From contig DFQH01000007.1 of the NCBI GenBank assembly GCA_002377695.1, forward strand, positions 180,956-244,955: a stretch of 64,000 nucleotides of DNA. The letters are read 5' to 3'. The stretch is from Citromicrobium sp. UBA3494 (GTDB lineage Bacteria > Pseudomonadota > Alphaproteobacteria > Sphingomonadales > Sphingomonadaceae). Within the stretch, counting starts at the first letter, position 1, and every line of letters starts with the position of its first letter. This document shows, in pieces, positions 9,066-18,730 of this stretch. The translations under genes were made by a program, and so were the position numbers. A model generated the notes under the pieces. It did not search any database and was not told where the DNA came from. It saw only the letters and a list, made by a program, of their open reading frames with translations.

Positions 9066-9721
9066 CGAGCCTGGAAGACCACCCCGCGGCAGAGCCCACC
9101 AACTGGCGCTCTCTTGCTATCAAGACCGGGATCGGCGCCGTGGCGGGCGCACTGGCTGCGATAGGCCTGATGGAACTGATCGACAGCGGTGCGCTCGGCG
9201 CGCTCGACACTTCGCGCGAGATCGCTGCCTTGGTGGGTATGCTCTACCTGATGACGGCAGGTGTCGTAGGTTTCGGCCTGGTCTCTCCGGACGCGGGATC
9301 GCGCCTGCTCAACGTCGAGGATGCAGATGAACTGCGCGAGATGCGCCCGATGCTGCGCTGGAGCGTCCTGGGAACCGCCTCCATTGCGGTCATCCTGTTC
9401 ATTGCTGCCTTCGCCGCCCCTGCCGGGCCGATTGGGGCCCCCGTCGCTCTGGCTCTGGTGACCATCCTGTTCCTGTTGGCTTGCTACACCGGCCATCGCC
9501 AACGTGCGCACACCGATGAGCTGATGCGGGCGGTTTCGTTGGAAGGCACGAGCGCGGCCTTCTACCTGACCGTCGTGGTTGGTGGAGGCTGGGCTCTGCT
9601 GGCCCATCTCGGCTATCTCGCCGGTCCCGAGCCGCTCGATTGGCTGACGATGTTCGCAAGCCTGATGCTGCTGGGCTGCTTCGTGATCACCATTCAGCGC
9701 GGATTGATCCGTCGCAGTTGA
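9062..9721 (+). CDS. Multi-pass membrane protein paired with the Xre regulator
   Basis: The protein (219 aa from the ATG at 9062, overlapping the Xre stop) has about five or six hydrophobic segments, including GIGAVAGALAAIGLMELI near residue 23 and stretches near residues 60, 108, 130, 165 and 195. There are no catalytic motifs. Small Xre regulators of this type are often followed by an integral membrane protein of unknown function, which fits the arrangement here. The frame is open to 9047, but the ATGA overlap favours 9062. Function is unknown. Confidence 0.75.
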   Translation: MTSLEDHPAAEPTNWRSLAIKTGIGAVAGALAAIGLMELIDSGALGALDTSREIAALVGMLYLMTAGVVGFGLVSPDAGSRLLNVEDADELREMRPMLRWSVLGTASIAVILFIAAFAAPAGPIGAPVALALVTILFLLACYTGHRQRAHTDELMRAVSLEGTSAAFYLTVVVGGGWALLAHLGYLAGPEPLDWLTMFASLMLLGCFVITIQRGLIRRS

Positions 9722-9748
9722 ACCGCAACGGCCACGGCAACGAAAAAA

Positions 9749-9782
9749 GGGCCGCCGGACATGCTCCGGCGGCCCTCTTCGT
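9749..9782 (-). terminator. Rho-independent terminator of glnA, possibly bidirectional
   Basis: An 11-bp perfect GC-rich stem (GGGCCGCCGGA at 9749-9759 pairing with TCCGGCGGCCC at 9765-9775) encloses a 5-nt loop. Read on the minus strand it is followed by six T (plus-strand AAAAAA at 9743-9748), so it ends glnA transcription. On the plus strand it is followed only by a weak TCTTC, so it may also stop the membrane-protein transcript. Confidence 0.85.
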
Positions 9783-9800
9783 TAGGTCTGCGATCCGCGT

Positions 9801-11210
9801 TCAGGCGGAATAGTACATGTCGAATTCGACCGCGGAAGGCGTCGTTTCGAGCCGCACGACTTCTTCCCACTTCAGTTCGCAGTAGGCGTCGATCTGATCC
9901 TTGGTGAAGACATCGCCCTGCAACAGGAAGTTGTGATCTTCTTCCAGCGCGATCAGCGCTTCACGCAGGGACCCGCAAACGGTCGGCACGTCGGCGAGCT
10001 CGGCGGGCGGCAGATCGTACAGGTTCTTGTCCATCGCTTCGCCCGGATGGATCTTGTTGGTGATCCCGTCGAGGCCCGCCATCAGCAGCGCCGAATAGGC
10101 GAGATAGGGGTTGGCCATCGCGTCGGGGAAGCGGAATTCCACGCGCTTTGCCTTTTCGCCCGAACCGTAGGGGATGCGGCACGAAGCCGACCGGTTGCGC
10201 GCCGAATAGGCCAGCAGCACGGGCGCCTCGAAGCCCGGCACCAGTCGCTTGTAGCTGTTGGTGGTCGGGTTGGTGAAGGCGTTCAACGCCTTGGCGTGCT
10301 TGATGACGCCGCCGATGAAATAGAGGCAGTTGTCGGACAGGCCCGCATAGCCGGTGCCAGCGAAGGTCGGGTTGCCGTCCTTCCAGATCGACATGTGGGT
10401 GTGCATGCCCGACCCGTTATCGTCCTTGATCGGCTTGGGCATGAATGTCGCCGTCTTGCCGTAGGCATGCGCCACCTGGTGGACGACATACTTGTAGATC
10501 TGCATCTGGTCGGCCGTCTCGGTCAGGGTCGAGAAGGTGAGGCCGAGTTCGTGCTGCGCGGCGGCCACCTCGTGGTGATGCTTGTCGCAGTTGAGGCCCA
10601 TCTCGATCATGGTCGAAACCATCTCGCCGCGAATGTCGACCGCGCTGTCCACCGGGGCGACAGGGAAGTAACCACCCTTGGCGCGCGGACGGTGGGCCAT
10701 GTTGCCCGCCTCGTATTCCTTGCCCGAATTGGTCGGCAACTCGATATCATCGATCGCGTAGCCCGATCCGGCGTAGCCATCTTCGAAGCGCACATCGTCG
10801 AACATGAAGAACTCGGCTTCCGGGCCCACATAGATGGTGTCGCCGATGCCGGTGGACTTGAGGTAGTTCTCCGCACGCTTGGCGGTGGAGCGCGGGTCGC
10901 GTGCGTACCATTCGCCGGTCGCGGGCTCCACGATGTCGCAGAAGACGATCATCGTCGGGGTTGCGGCGAAGGGATCGATATAGGTCCGCGACAGGTCCGG
11001 GCGCAGGATCATGTCGCTTTCGTTGATGACCTTCCAGCCGGCGATCGACGAACCGTCGAACATCAGGCCGTCTTCCAGCTCGTCTTCGCCGAGGATACCG
11101 GCCACCATGGTCAGGTGCTGCCATTTGCCCTTGGGGTCGGTGAATCGCAGGTCGACCCACTCGATGTCCTGTTCCTTGATCTGTTTCAGAATGTCGCTGG
11201 CAGTTGACAT
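9801..11210 (-). CDS. glnA: Glutamine synthetase, type I
   Basis: The 469-residue protein has the length and motifs of GS-I. These include [16 protein letters not shown] residues ([14 protein letters not shown]) near 265, the ATP-site stretch [17 protein letters not shown] near 320, and the adenylylation loop KNLYDLPP near residue 400, whose tyrosine is the target of GlnE. It makes glutamine from glutamate, ammonia and ATP and forms a dodecamer in the cytoplasm. It follows glnB by about 45 nt in the same direction, the classic glnBA operon of alphaproteobacteria, and ends at a strong terminator. Confidence 0.97.
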   Translation of the reverse strand: MSTASDILKQIKEQDIEWVDLRFTDPKGKWQHLTMVAGILGEDELEDGLMFDGSSIAGWKVINESDMILRPDLSRTYIDPFAATPTMIVFCDIVEPATGEWYARDPRSTAKRAENYLKSTGIGDTIYVGPEAEFFMFDDVRFEDGYAGSGYAIDDIELPTNSGKEYEAGNMAHRPRAKGGYFPVAPVDSAVDIRGEMVSTMIEMGLNCDKHHHEVAAAQHELGLTFSTLTETADQMQIYKYVVHQVAHAYGKTATFMPKPIKDDNGSGMHTHMSIWKDGNPTFAGTGYAGLSDNCLYFIGGVIKHAKALNAFTNPTTNSYKRLVPGFEAPVLLAYSARNRSASCRIPYGSGEKAKRVEFRFPDAMANPYLAYSALLMAGLDGITNKIHPGEAMDKNLYDLPPAELADVPTVCGSLREALIALEEDHNFLLQGDVFTKDQIDAYCELKWEEVVRLETTPSAVEFDMYYSA

Positions 11211-11255
11211 GATGCTCCTTTCGGATGGTTATTGGGCAGTCGGTGCCTGGAAAAT

Positions 11256-11654
<399 letters not shown>

Positions 11655-11718
11655 CTACTGTAATGTTGCACTGCGATAAAGGGGCAAGTTTCTTGCGTAA
11701 AATTGCCGCTCCACGCGC

Positions 11719-12660
11719 CTAATGTGACCGGTGCAGCTGCAGCGAAGTAGTTTCAGGCAAGCCCGCCATCAGGTTGAGGTTCTGGATCGCCGCACCGCTG
11801 GCACCCTTGCCCAGATTGTCGAGCACCGCGATCAGGCGTGCGTTCCAGCCGCCCTGGTTGCCGAATACGGCCAGCGCCATGCCATCGTCGGGCTCCGCAT
11901 CCCGGTCGATCAGCAGTTCCGCAGGGGGCTCGCCGGACCGGACGGCGATGATCGGCGAGCCTGCGTAGAATGCGCCGAGTTCGTCCCTCAGCGCATCGGC
12001 AGAGGGATTTGCGGCCATCGCCCCCAGATGCAGCGGAACCTCCACCAGCATGCCGCGAAAAGCGGGCACGACCGAAGGGGCGAAAAGCACCGGATGATCG
12101 AGCCCGGCGTGCTGCTGCATCTCCGGCAGGTGCTTGTGCTCAAGCGTGAGGCCGTAGGCGCGAAAGGCGATGTCCGGCTCTGCCTCGAAGCGTTCGATCA
12201 GCGCCTTGCCGCCGCCCGAAAAGCCACTGACTGCGTTGACCGTGTAGGGCCAGTCTGCGGGCAGCAGGCCTGCGCGCACCAATGGCGCGACAAGGGCGAG
12301 GAAGCCCGTGGGGTAGCAGCCCGGATTGCTTACCCGGGGGGCGTTCGCGATCGCTTCGCGGCCCATGATTTCGGGAAAGCCGTAGGTCCAGCCATCCGCC
12401 ACGCGATGGGCGGAAGAAGCATCGACGATGCGCGTCGCGCTTTCCGGATCGACCATCGCCACCGCGTCGAGCGCGGCATCGTCCGGCAGGCAGAGCACCG
12501 CGAAGGGCGTATCGTTCAGCGCTTCGCGCCGCGCCTTGGGGTCCTTGCGCCGTGCCTCGTCAAGCACCAGCGGCTCGAACTCGGGGTGAGCCGCCAGCCG
12601 CGTGACGATCTCGAGGCCGGTCGTACCCGCCGCCCCGTCAACGAAGACCTGCGTTGTCAC
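11719..12660 (-). CDS. argC: N-acetyl-gamma-glutamyl-phosphate reductase (short, ArgC2 type)
   Basis: The 313-residue protein begins with the Rossmann loop GAAGTTGLE near residue 9. It contains the active-site segment VSNPGCYPTG near residue 110, where the cysteine forms the thioester, and an ALIERF/GLTLEHKHLPEMQQH region bearing the catalytic histidine. Its length and loop agree with the shorter ArgC2 class. It makes N-acetylglutamate semialdehyde in arginine synthesis. No other arg genes are nearby. An SH3-like gene ends 13 nt upstream, so the two could share a transcript. Confidence 0.94.
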   Translation of the reverse strand: MTTQVFVDGAAGTTGLEIVTRLAAHPEFEPLVLDEARRKDPKARREALNDTPFAVLCLPDDAALDAVAMVDPESATRIVDASSAHRVADGWTYGFPEIMGREAIANAPRVSNPGCYPTGFLALVAPLVRAGLLPADWPYTVNAVSGFSGGGKALIERFEAEPDIAFRAYGLTLEHKHLPEMQQHAGLDHPVLFAPSVVPAFRGMLVEVPLHLGAMAANPSADALRDELGAFYAGSPIIAVRSGEPPAELLIDRDAEPDDGMALAVFGNQGGWNARLIAVLDNLGKGASGAAIQNLNLMAGLPETTSLQLHRSH

Positions 12661-12673
12661 GACCCTTCAGCCA

Positions 12674-13012
12674 TCAGGCGAATGCATCCCTTCTGACATA
12701 GCCGGTCGGCCCTTCGGGGCCGATGCAGCCCCAAACCCAGCTCGCGGTCACATCCAGCGCCTGAAACTCGGCTCCGCTTTCCAGGGTGAGGATCACGTCG
12801 CCTTCGTCCTTGGTCGACCGGACCAGCGGGGCCGCGGTATCGCCAATCCGCATCGCGGAAGGTTCTGCATAGTTGGCAACCAGGAAACGCGGCGCCAGCG
12901 CGATGTGCGCCAGATCGCGGCGCAGCGGCAGCGTGCCTTTCTCCGGCCATTCGACCGGACCGGTCAGTGCCAGGGGGGCTTCATTGTTGGAAAGGTTTGG
13001 GGGGTCGGTCAC
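12674..13012 (-). CDS. SH3-like domain protein
   Basis: From a GTG at 13012 this encodes 112 residues. The centre resembles a bacterial SH3 domain: a start region PLRRDLAHIALA, then LVRSTKDEGDVILTLESGAEFQALD, and a C-terminal end WVWGCIGPEGPTGYVRRDAF with the aromatic-glycine pattern of SH3_3. There is no signal peptide. Such domains often bind peptidoglycan or protein partners. The open frame continues upstream to 13387 through the aminopeptidase gene, but codons there belong to the other frame. The start is uncertain by a few residues. Confidence 0.72.
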   Translation of the reverse strand: MTDPPNLSNNEAPLALTGPVEWPEKGTLPLRRDLAHIALAPRFLVANYAEPSAMRIGDTAAPLVRSTKDEGDVILTLESGAEFQALDVTASWVWGCIGPEGPTGYVRRDAFA

Positions 13013-13110
13013 GCGAGAAAGTCGATTATCGTCCTTTTGAAGGGCGCGCTTAGCCCGTGCCCGCCCGCCAGACAACCTAAACACGGTTTCCGGCGGGCAG
13101 CCACGGCTGC

Positions 13111-14532
13111 TTATGCCCCGAAACGCGCCCGCAGCATGTGCCAGCTGGCGCGCAGGCCGTAGGCCTCGCCGCCCTTGGGCCGACCGGGCTTGGCGGTGGG
13201 CCGCCAGCCGTAGGTATCGAAATGCGCCCAGTCGATCGGCTCGCCATCCTTGCCCGTACCCACGAACTTGTCGAGGAACAGCCCGGCCACGCTGGCGCCG
13301 GCAAAGCCGTTCTTGGGGGCATTGATGCAATCGGCGAGCGGGGATTCCAGCCATTCGGTATAGATATCGGGCAGCGGCAGGCGCCATGGCTGGTCGTCAT
13401 GCGCCTTGCCTGCCGCGATCAGCGCATCGGCCGTCTCGTCACGCCGCGTCATCAGCGCGGGGAAATCGGGGCCCAGCGCAACGCGTGCGGCGCCCGTCAG
13501 CGTGGCGAAGTCGATCAGCAGGGCCGGGTTCTCCTCGCTTGCCCGGTCGAGCGCGTCGGCCAGGATCAGGCGGCCTTCCGCGTCGGTATTGGTAATCTCC
13601 ACCGTCAGGCCCTTGCGGCTCTTCACGATATCGCCGGGACGCAGCGCATTGCCCGAGATCGCGTTTTCCACCGCGGGCACCAGCAGGTGCAGGCGTACTG
13701 GCAGGTTCTGGCTCATCACCAGCTTGGCCAGCGCAATGGCGTGCGCCGCGCCGCCCATGTCCTTCTTCATGAGCGCCATCCCGGTGCTCGACTTGATGTC
13801 GAGCCCGCCGGAATCGAAGGTTACACCCTTGCCGACGATCGCCAGCACGGGCGCATCAGCCTTGCCCCACACAAGATGCATGATGCGCGGCGCATGATGG
13901 CGCGCCGCCGCGCGGCCGACCGCGTGGACCAGCGGGTAGTTCTGTTCCAGCTGATCGCCGCGAGTCACCTCCAGCTTCGCGTCGTAAGCCTTGGCCAGCG
14001 CCTCGATCTCGGCCTCAAGCCCGGCGGGGCCCATGTCTTCGGGCGGCGTATCGACCAGCCTGCGCACCAGGTTGACCGCCTGAGCCTCCGCAATGGCAGG
14101 CTCTATCGAATTGACGTTGGTGGTCAGCAGGATGCGCGGGCCCGTTACATCGGGATCGCTGCGATAGGCGACGTTCCGGTATTGCGCGGTCTGCCAGCCG
14201 TGCAGGGCGGGGCCGGGTTCGCGCCCTTCCAGCCGATAGGTGCCTTCGGGCAGCACTTCGGCAAGCTTGGCGAGGCACCAGCTGGAAAGCGAGTCGGGAT
14301 CGGCGACGCCGCCCGCTGCGAACCAGGCGGACCCGTTGCCCGGCGTCGCCGGAACGATCGCCGTCTGGTAGCCCTTGCCCGTGAATCCCTGCGCTTCCAG
14401 CATGGCGCGCTGGCCGTCGCTAAGCGTCTTCGCCCAGCCAGAGAAGCCGGCTTCGTTGACGAGGTGGAGGGTGATTGCGTGCTGGCCCTTATCGGGCTGT
14501 ATCAAAGCGGTCTCGGTCATTATATCGTGCAT
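13111..14532 (-). CDS. Leucyl aminopeptidase, M17 family
   Basis: The protein is about 473 residues from the ATG at 14532; ATG 14520 is an equally possible start. The M17 signature NTDAEGRL and the metal-binding segments VTFDSGGLDIK and MKKDMGGAAHA are intact, so the two-metal catalytic site looks functional. It removes N-terminal residues from peptides in the cytoplasm. The longer frame to 14625 overlaps the divergent lipoprotein gene and is not needed. The space between the two genes is only about 54 nt and must hold both promoters. Confidence 0.9.
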   Translation of the reverse strand: MHDIMTETALIQPDKGQHAITLHLVNEAGFSGWAKTLSDGQRAMLEAQGFTGKGYQTAIVPATPGNGSAWFAAGGVADPDSLSSWCLAKLAEVLPEGTYRLEGREPGPALHGWQTAQYRNVAYRSDPDVTGPRILLTTNVNSIEPAIAEAQAVNLVRRLVDTPPEDMGPAGLEAEIEALAKAYDAKLEVTRGDQLEQNYPLVHAVGRAAARHHAPRIMHLVWGKADAPVLAIVGKGVTFDSGGLDIKSSTGMALMKKDMGGAAHAIALAKLVMSQNLPVRLHLLVPAVENAISGNALRPGDIVKSRKGLTVEITNTDAEGRLILADALDRASEENPALLIDFATLTGAARVALGPDFPALMTRRDETADALIAAGKAHDDQPWRLPLPDIYTEWLESPLADCINAPKNGFAGASVAGLFLDKFVGTGKDGEPIDWAHFDTYGWRPTAKPGRPKGGEAYGLRASWHMLRARFGA

Positions 14533-14585
14533 GGCGACGTTGGCGCTCCGGCTCAACCGGATTCGCGCGGCTGCAGAGGATTTGA

Positions 14586-15422
14586 ATGGAAATGCCAGGA
14601 AGTTTCGCAAGGCTCGCGCTGGCAACCTGCCTTGCTATCGCTGCCTGTACCTCACCCGAAGAGCTTGAGCAGAAGGCAGGGGTCGAGGGCGAGGATGCCG
14701 CACAGGGCGGCGAGGCAAATGGTGAAGGAGCATCGGGCGACGGCCTTTCCGGGAGCGTCACGCTGGAGCGTGCCATCTCCGAGGAGACCGATCTCTACGC
14801 CTTTTCCTTCTCCTACCCCGAAACGCTGGGCGCCATCCCCGCGCTGCGGGACCGGCTGGATGAACAGGCCAACCGCGAAGAAGCCGACCTTCAGCGCGCG
14901 GCACGCGATGCCAGCCGCGAGGCGCGCGAGGAAGGCTTTCCCTATAACCGCTTCATGGTCACCATCGAATGGCGGCTGGCGGGGCAGACCACCGACTGGC
15001 TGAGCCTGGTGGAAAACGGATCGACCTATTTCGGCGGTGCCCACGGCAATTACGGGCTCAGCAGCGTGTTGTGGAACGTGGATGCACAGCGCCTGCTGGA
15101 ACCGATCATGCTGTTCGAATCGCAGGAGGCGCTGGCCGACGCGCTGGGCACGCGGTTCTGCGATGCGCTCGACGCGCAGCGCATGGCGCGGCGCGGCGGG
15201 GAGGTGACCGAGGAGGACGACATGTTCGGCCGCTGCCCGGCGCTGGAAGAACTGGAGCTGGTGCTGCTGTCGAACGGTGAGAAGTTCGATCGCGTGATGC
15301 TCTACGCCGCGCCCTACGTCGCAGGCCCCTATGCAGAGGGCGATTACGAGGTGGAGCTGAGCGTGGACGACGCGATCCGGCAGGTGGTCAAGGCGCGTTA
15401 TCGCGACGATTTCGTGTCCTGA
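14586..15422 (+). CDS. Lipoprotein with a DUF3298-like domain
   Basis: The 278-residue protein starts with a signal peptide and the lipobox AIAAC (C21), so it should be a lipid-anchored envelope protein. A 40-residue Glu/Gly-rich linker follows. The C-terminal half, with STYFGGAHGNYG near residue 150 and a final repeat-like strand region, resembles the DUF3298/RsiV-type domain. That domain in RsiV and PdaC relatives binds lysozyme or cell-wall sugars, but nothing here shows the ligand. It is divergent from the M17 aminopeptidase and precedes map by 38 nt. Confidence 0.78.
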   Translation: MEMPGSFARLALATCLAIAACTSPEELEQKAGVEGEDAAQGGEANGEGASGDGLSGSVTLERAISEETDLYAFSFSYPETLGAIPALRDRLDEQANREEADLQRAARDASREAREEGFPYNRFMVTIEWRLAGQTTDWLSLVENGSTYFGGAHGNYGLSSVLWNVDAQRLLEPIMLFESQEALADALGTRFCDALDAQRMARRGGEVTEEDDMFGRCPALEELELVLLSNGEKFDRVMLYAAPYVAGPYAEGDYEVELSVDDAIRQVVKARYRDDFVS

Positions 15423-15460
15423 CCTCGCTTTTTGCGGGCTTTGACCATATCAGGGTCTGC

Positions 15461-16288
15461 ATGACCGAATATCAGACCATCACCGCCGATTCCGACGTCT
15501 ACCGCGACGGCACCATCAAGTTGCACGGCCCCGAAGGGTTCGAAGGCATGCGCAAGGCGGGGCGACTTGCCGCCGACATCCTGGACCAGATGCCCGAACT
15601 GGTGCAGCCGGGCGTCACCACGCAAAGCATCGACGATGCGATCCGGGGGATGATGCTGGACGCAGGCGCCGTGCCCGCAACGCTCGGCTATCGTGGCTAC
15701 ACGCATTCGAGCTGCATCTCGGTCAACCATGTCATCTGCCACGGCATCCCGAGCGAGAAGACGCTGAAGGACGGCGACATCGTCAATATCGACGTGACCC
15801 CGCTGCTCGACGGCTGGCACGGCGACACCAGCCGCATGTTTTTCGCGGGCGATCCGCCGCTCAAGGCCAAGAAGCTGGTGGAGGCGACGCACGAAGCGCT
15901 GATGATCGGGATCGAGGCCGCCGGTAAGCCCGGCGCACGGCTTGGCGATATCGGCGCTGCAATCGAGGCGCACGCCAAACAGCACCGCTATGGTGTGGTG
16001 CGCGAATTCTGCGGGCACGGACTGGGGCGGCTGTTCCACGACGCGCCCGAGGTGGTCCATGTGGGCGTTGCGGGCACAGGGCCAGAACTGAAACCGGGCA
16101 TGTTCTTCACGATCGAACCGATGCTGAATGCAGGCAAGCCCTGGGCGAAGGTGCTGGGCGACGGCTGGACCGCGGTGAGCCGCGACAAGTCGCTTTCGGC
16201 ACAGTTCGAACACTCGCTCGGCATCACCGAGGACGGGGTGGAGATATTCACCCTCAGCCCGAAGGAGCGGCACAAGCCGCCGTATTGA
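15461..16288 (+). CDS. map: Methionine aminopeptidase, type I
   Basis: The 275-residue protein has the usual type I length. Metal ligands are visible in NIDVTPLLDGWHGDTSRMF (two Asp), GHGLGRLFH (His), FFTIEPML (Glu) and the final QFEHS segment (Glu). The active-site region GYRGYTHSSCISVNHVICHG is near residue 82. It removes the initiator methionine from nascent proteins. A lipoprotein gene lies 38 nt upstream and ccmB converges from the other side. Confidence 0.96.
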   Translation: MTEYQTITADSDVYRDGTIKLHGPEGFEGMRKAGRLAADILDQMPELVQPGVTTQSIDDAIRGMMLDAGAVPATLGYRGYTHSSCISVNHVICHGIPSEKTLKDGDIVNIDVTPLLDGWHGDTSRMFFAGDPPLKAKKLVEATHEALMIGIEAAGKPGARLGDIGAAIEAHAKQHRYGVVREFCGHGLGRLFHDAPEVVHVGVAGTGPELKPGMFFTIEPMLNAGKPWAKVLGDGWTAVSRDKSLSAQFEHSLGITEDGVEIFTLSPKERHKPPY

Positions 16289-16323
16289 GACGTTCTCATC
16301 AATCGTCGGGGCGACGGTGAGAC

Positions 16324-16980
16324 CTAATCCCTTGCTGCCCGGATCGCCGCGGCGGCCGCGAAGGGTGCGATAGCACACAGCACGAGGCTGAACGCGGCGG
16401 CGAACAGCGCGCCGGAAATGTCGTCGCGTGCCAGATGGCCGGCGCCGAAGATCACCAGCGGCACCGCGACAGGCGCCAGCATCAGGCCGGCCAGCGCGGT
16501 TCCTCCGCGCAAGGATGCCAGCAGCGCGGAGGTAATCAGGCCGATGGCCGCGAGGCCCGGCGTGCCGGCCAGCAGGCTGACGAACAGCCGCCAGAAGGTG
16601 TCGCCGGTCAATGACAGCAGCGCCGCAGCGGGCAGCGTGGCGATCAGGATCAGCGGGCCGAAGCTGAGCCAGTGCGCCAGCAGCCGCGCGGTCATCGCCA
16701 CTTCCTCGCTCACGCCGCGCAGGCGAAGCTGGTCGAACACGCCCGCTTCGCGGTCCGCCGCGACCAGCCGGTCGAGCGGGAGGATGCTGGCGAGCAGCGC
16801 CGCGACCCACAGCACGCCGCCGCCGGTGCGCGCGAGAAGGCTTGGCTCCGGCCCCACCGCGAAGGGAAACAGAACCGCCACCAGCAGGAAGAAGATCAGC
16901 GGCAGGAAAGCCGACCCCCGCGACCCGCCCGGCAAAAGGATGGCAAGATCGCGGCGCAGGAGGGTGGCGAAGGCTCTCAT
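16324..16980 (-). CDS. ccmB: Heme exporter membrane subunit CcmB
   Basis: This 218-residue protein has six hydrophobic segments and the CcmB pattern: a basic N-terminus (LLRRDLAILLPGG), then FLPLIFFLLVAVLFPFAVG, then PLDRLVAADREAGVFDQLRLRG near residue 77. With CcmA it forms the ABC transporter that releases heme-CcmE in cytochrome c maturation. Its ATG overlaps the ccmA stop by 4 nt. ccmC and the other ccm genes are not in the window. Confidence 0.9.
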   Translation of the reverse strand: MRAFATLLRRDLAILLPGGSRGSAFLPLIFFLLVAVLFPFAVGPEPSLLARTGGGVLWVAALLASILPLDRLVAADREAGVFDQLRLRGVSEEVAMTARLLAHWLSFGPLILIATLPAAALLSLTGDTFWRLFVSLLAGTPGLAAIGLITSALLASLRGGTALAGLMLAPVAVPLVIFGAGHLARDDISGALFAAAFSLVLCAIAPFAAAAAIRAARD

Positions 16981-17555
16981 GCCGCGTAGTCCGACAGTTC
17001 GAGCGTTCGTGCTGGCAGATCGACCGGCTGATGCGAGACGAAAACGCACAGTCCGCCTGCGCCGCAATGTTCGTCCACAAGCTCCGCCAGCAGGGTTTGC
17101 GAGGCGGTATCGAGCCCCGCAAAAGGCTCGTCCAGCAGCCAGATCGGTCGCGCGCGAAACAGCAGGCGGGCGATCACCGCGCGCTGTTTCTGCCCGGTCG
17201 AGAGGTAGCCGGTCGGAATGTCGGCCAGCGTGTCGATCCCCAGCCGCGCCATCGGCCTTGCGGTGTCCGCACATCCGTCCAGCCGCGCCCAGAAGGCCAG
17301 TGCATCGCCCAGCGTCCGGTCGCTATCGAGCGCGTGCCTGCCATCCATCAGACCGATCTCTCCGCTGCGCTCGATCGTCCCGGCAAAGGGGCGCGCGAGC
17401 CCGGCGAGAATGCGCAGCAGGCTGGACTTCCCGATCCCGTTGGGGCCGCGCACCTGAAGCATCTCGCCCGCCCTAACTTCGAGGCCGAGCTTGCGGAACA
17501 GCAGCCGCTCGCCGCGCAGGCAGGCAATATCCGTGGCGAGAAGGCGGGCTTGCAT
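16977..17555 (-). CDS. ccmA: Heme exporter ATP-binding subunit CcmA
   Basis: The 192-residue protein is a compact ABC ATPase. It has Walker [12 protein letters not shown] near residue 38, the signature [11 protein letters not shown] near 122, Walker [13 protein letters not shown] near 145 and the switch VFVSHQ near 177. The length and the ccmB gene directly downstream identify it as CcmA, which drives heme-CcmE release. The frame is open upstream to 17756, but the 4a-hydroxytetrahydrobiopterin dehydratase gene begins divergently there and ATG 17555 gives the normal N-terminus. Confidence 0.92.
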   Translation of the reverse strand: MQARLLATDIACLRGERLLFRKLGLEVRAGEMLQVRGPNGIGKSSLLRILAGLARPFAGTIERSGEIGLMDGRHALDSDRTLGDALAFWARLDGCADTARPMARLGIDTLADIPTGYLSTGQKQRAVIARLLFRARPIWLLDEPFAGLDTASQTLLAELVDEHCGAGGLCVFVSHQPVDLPARTLELSDYAA

Positions 17556-17619
17556 GGCTGCGCGGGTTAGGCGAGGGGGCGCTTCACGGCAATATCGCGC
17601 GAACCCGAAAGGATATCCC

Positions 17620-17907
17620 ATGGCGGTCGAGAAACTGAGCGAGGAAGAACGCAAGAGCTGGCTGGACGCGCTCGACGGGTGGGAGATGGCGGCGGATCGC
17701 GACGCGATCGAGCGGACCTTCAAGTTCAAGGATTTCAGCGAGGCATGGGCTTTCATGAGCCGCGTCGCGCTGATTGCGGAAAGCAGCGACCATCATCCCG
17801 AATGGTCGAACGTTTACAACACGGTCGAGATCGCGCTGACCACGCATGATGCGGACGGACTTTCTCTGCGCGATGTGAAGATGGCGAAGGCCATCAACGC
17901 GCTCTAA
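17620..17907 (+). CDS. phhB: 4a-hydroxytetrahydrobiopterin dehydratase
   Basis: This 95-residue protein carries the family active-site motif [11 protein letters not shown] near residue 60, followed by [14 protein letters not shown], which holds the second catalytic His. It recycles the pterin carbinolamine formed by aromatic amino acid hydroxylases and may also act as the DCoH-like pterin dehydratase. AAAGGA 7 nt before the ATG fixes the start. It is divergent from ccmA, with about 65 nt between. Confidence 0.93.
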   Translation: MAVEKLSEEERKSWLDALDGWEMAADRDAIERTFKFKDFSEAWAFMSRVALIAESSDHHPEWSNVYNTVEIALTTHDADGLSLRDVKMAKAINAL

Positions 17908-17917
17908 CCGTCCTGGA

Positions 17918-18730
17918 TCAATCCGTGGTCAGCGCGTCGGCGCGGGCGCGCGCCATCTTGCGCATCTTGCCCGGCATCCAGCGAGAGGCGAAGGCGGCGC
18001 GCTTGGCCGTCTTGCCCACCACGGTATGCAGCCGGTCCCCATGCACCGCATCCCATGCCGCTTCGGCGACATCGGCAACGGGGGTAATCTCCAGCCCGGC
18101 AGCCTTCACCTTGTCGCGCACCGCTTCGTTGCTCTGGGCATTGGGCAGCATGTCGAGCAGCGGTGTATCGATGAAGCTGGGCATGATGGAGCGGACCTTG
18201 ATCCCCTCGGCAGCCCATTCCCCGTCGAGGCTTTCGGTCAGCGCCCGCACGCCGAACTTGGTCGCCGAATAGACGCTCGCCCCGCTGGTGCCGTAAATGC
18301 CCGCCGCACTGGCGGTGTTGAGCAGGCAGGAACCGGGGGCGGTCTTGCGAAGGTGCGGCAGCGCGGCCTGCGCGCCCAAGATCACACCCTTGAGGTTGAT
18401 ATCCAGACACCGCTCGATCTCTTCGACGGTGTACTGTTCCAGCGTCCCGCCCAGCGGAATGCCCGCGTTGTTCGCGACCACGTCGATCCGACCGCCCGCG
18501 GCCATCGAGAATCCGTTGAGCGCACTCTCCCACGTTTCGGGATGGCGCACATCCATGCGCTGGGTGTAGCTGAAACCGGAGCCGATCAGGCGCTGGGTTT
18601 CGGCCATGCCGTCTTCCTCGACATCGCCGATCCCCACGAACCAGCCGCCTTTGGCGAAACGCTGCGCGATGGCGCGTCCGATGCCGGACCCGCCACCGGT
18701 AATGAAGATCGCCTTGCGCGTTTCGGTCAT
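17918..18730 (-). CDS. Short-chain dehydrogenase/reductase
   Basis: The 270-residue protein has the classical SDR features: TGGGSGIG near residue 12, NNAG near 90, the catalytic Ser in NTASAAGIYG near 140 and YSATK near 156. It binds NAD(P)H and reduces or oxidises a carbonyl or alcohol; the substrate is unknown. The start at 18730 overlaps the stop of the upstream S9 peptidase by 4 nt (ATGA), so the two are translationally coupled, which is unusual company. Confidence 0.9.
   Translation of the reverse strand: MTETRKAIFITGGGSGIGRAIAQRFAKGGWFVGIGDVEEDGMAETQRLIGSGFSYTQRMDVRHPETWESALNGFSMAAGGRIDVVANNAGIPLGGTLEQYTVEEIERCLDINLKGVILGAQAALPHLRKTAPGSCLLNTASAAGIYGTSGASVYSATKFGVRALTESLDGEWAAEGIKVRSIMPSFIDTPLLDMLPNAQSNEAVRDKVKAAGLEITPVADVAEAAWDAVHGDRLHTVVGKTAKRAAFASRWMPGKMRKMARARADALTTD

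Noticed and set aside
13138..15003. A 621-codon open frame on the plus strand over the M17 aminopeptidase and lipoprotein genes
   Set aside because: It is the antisense of the aminopeptidase gene with its conserved NTDAEGRL motif, and it has no recognisable domain. Long antisense frames are common in this GC-rich DNA.
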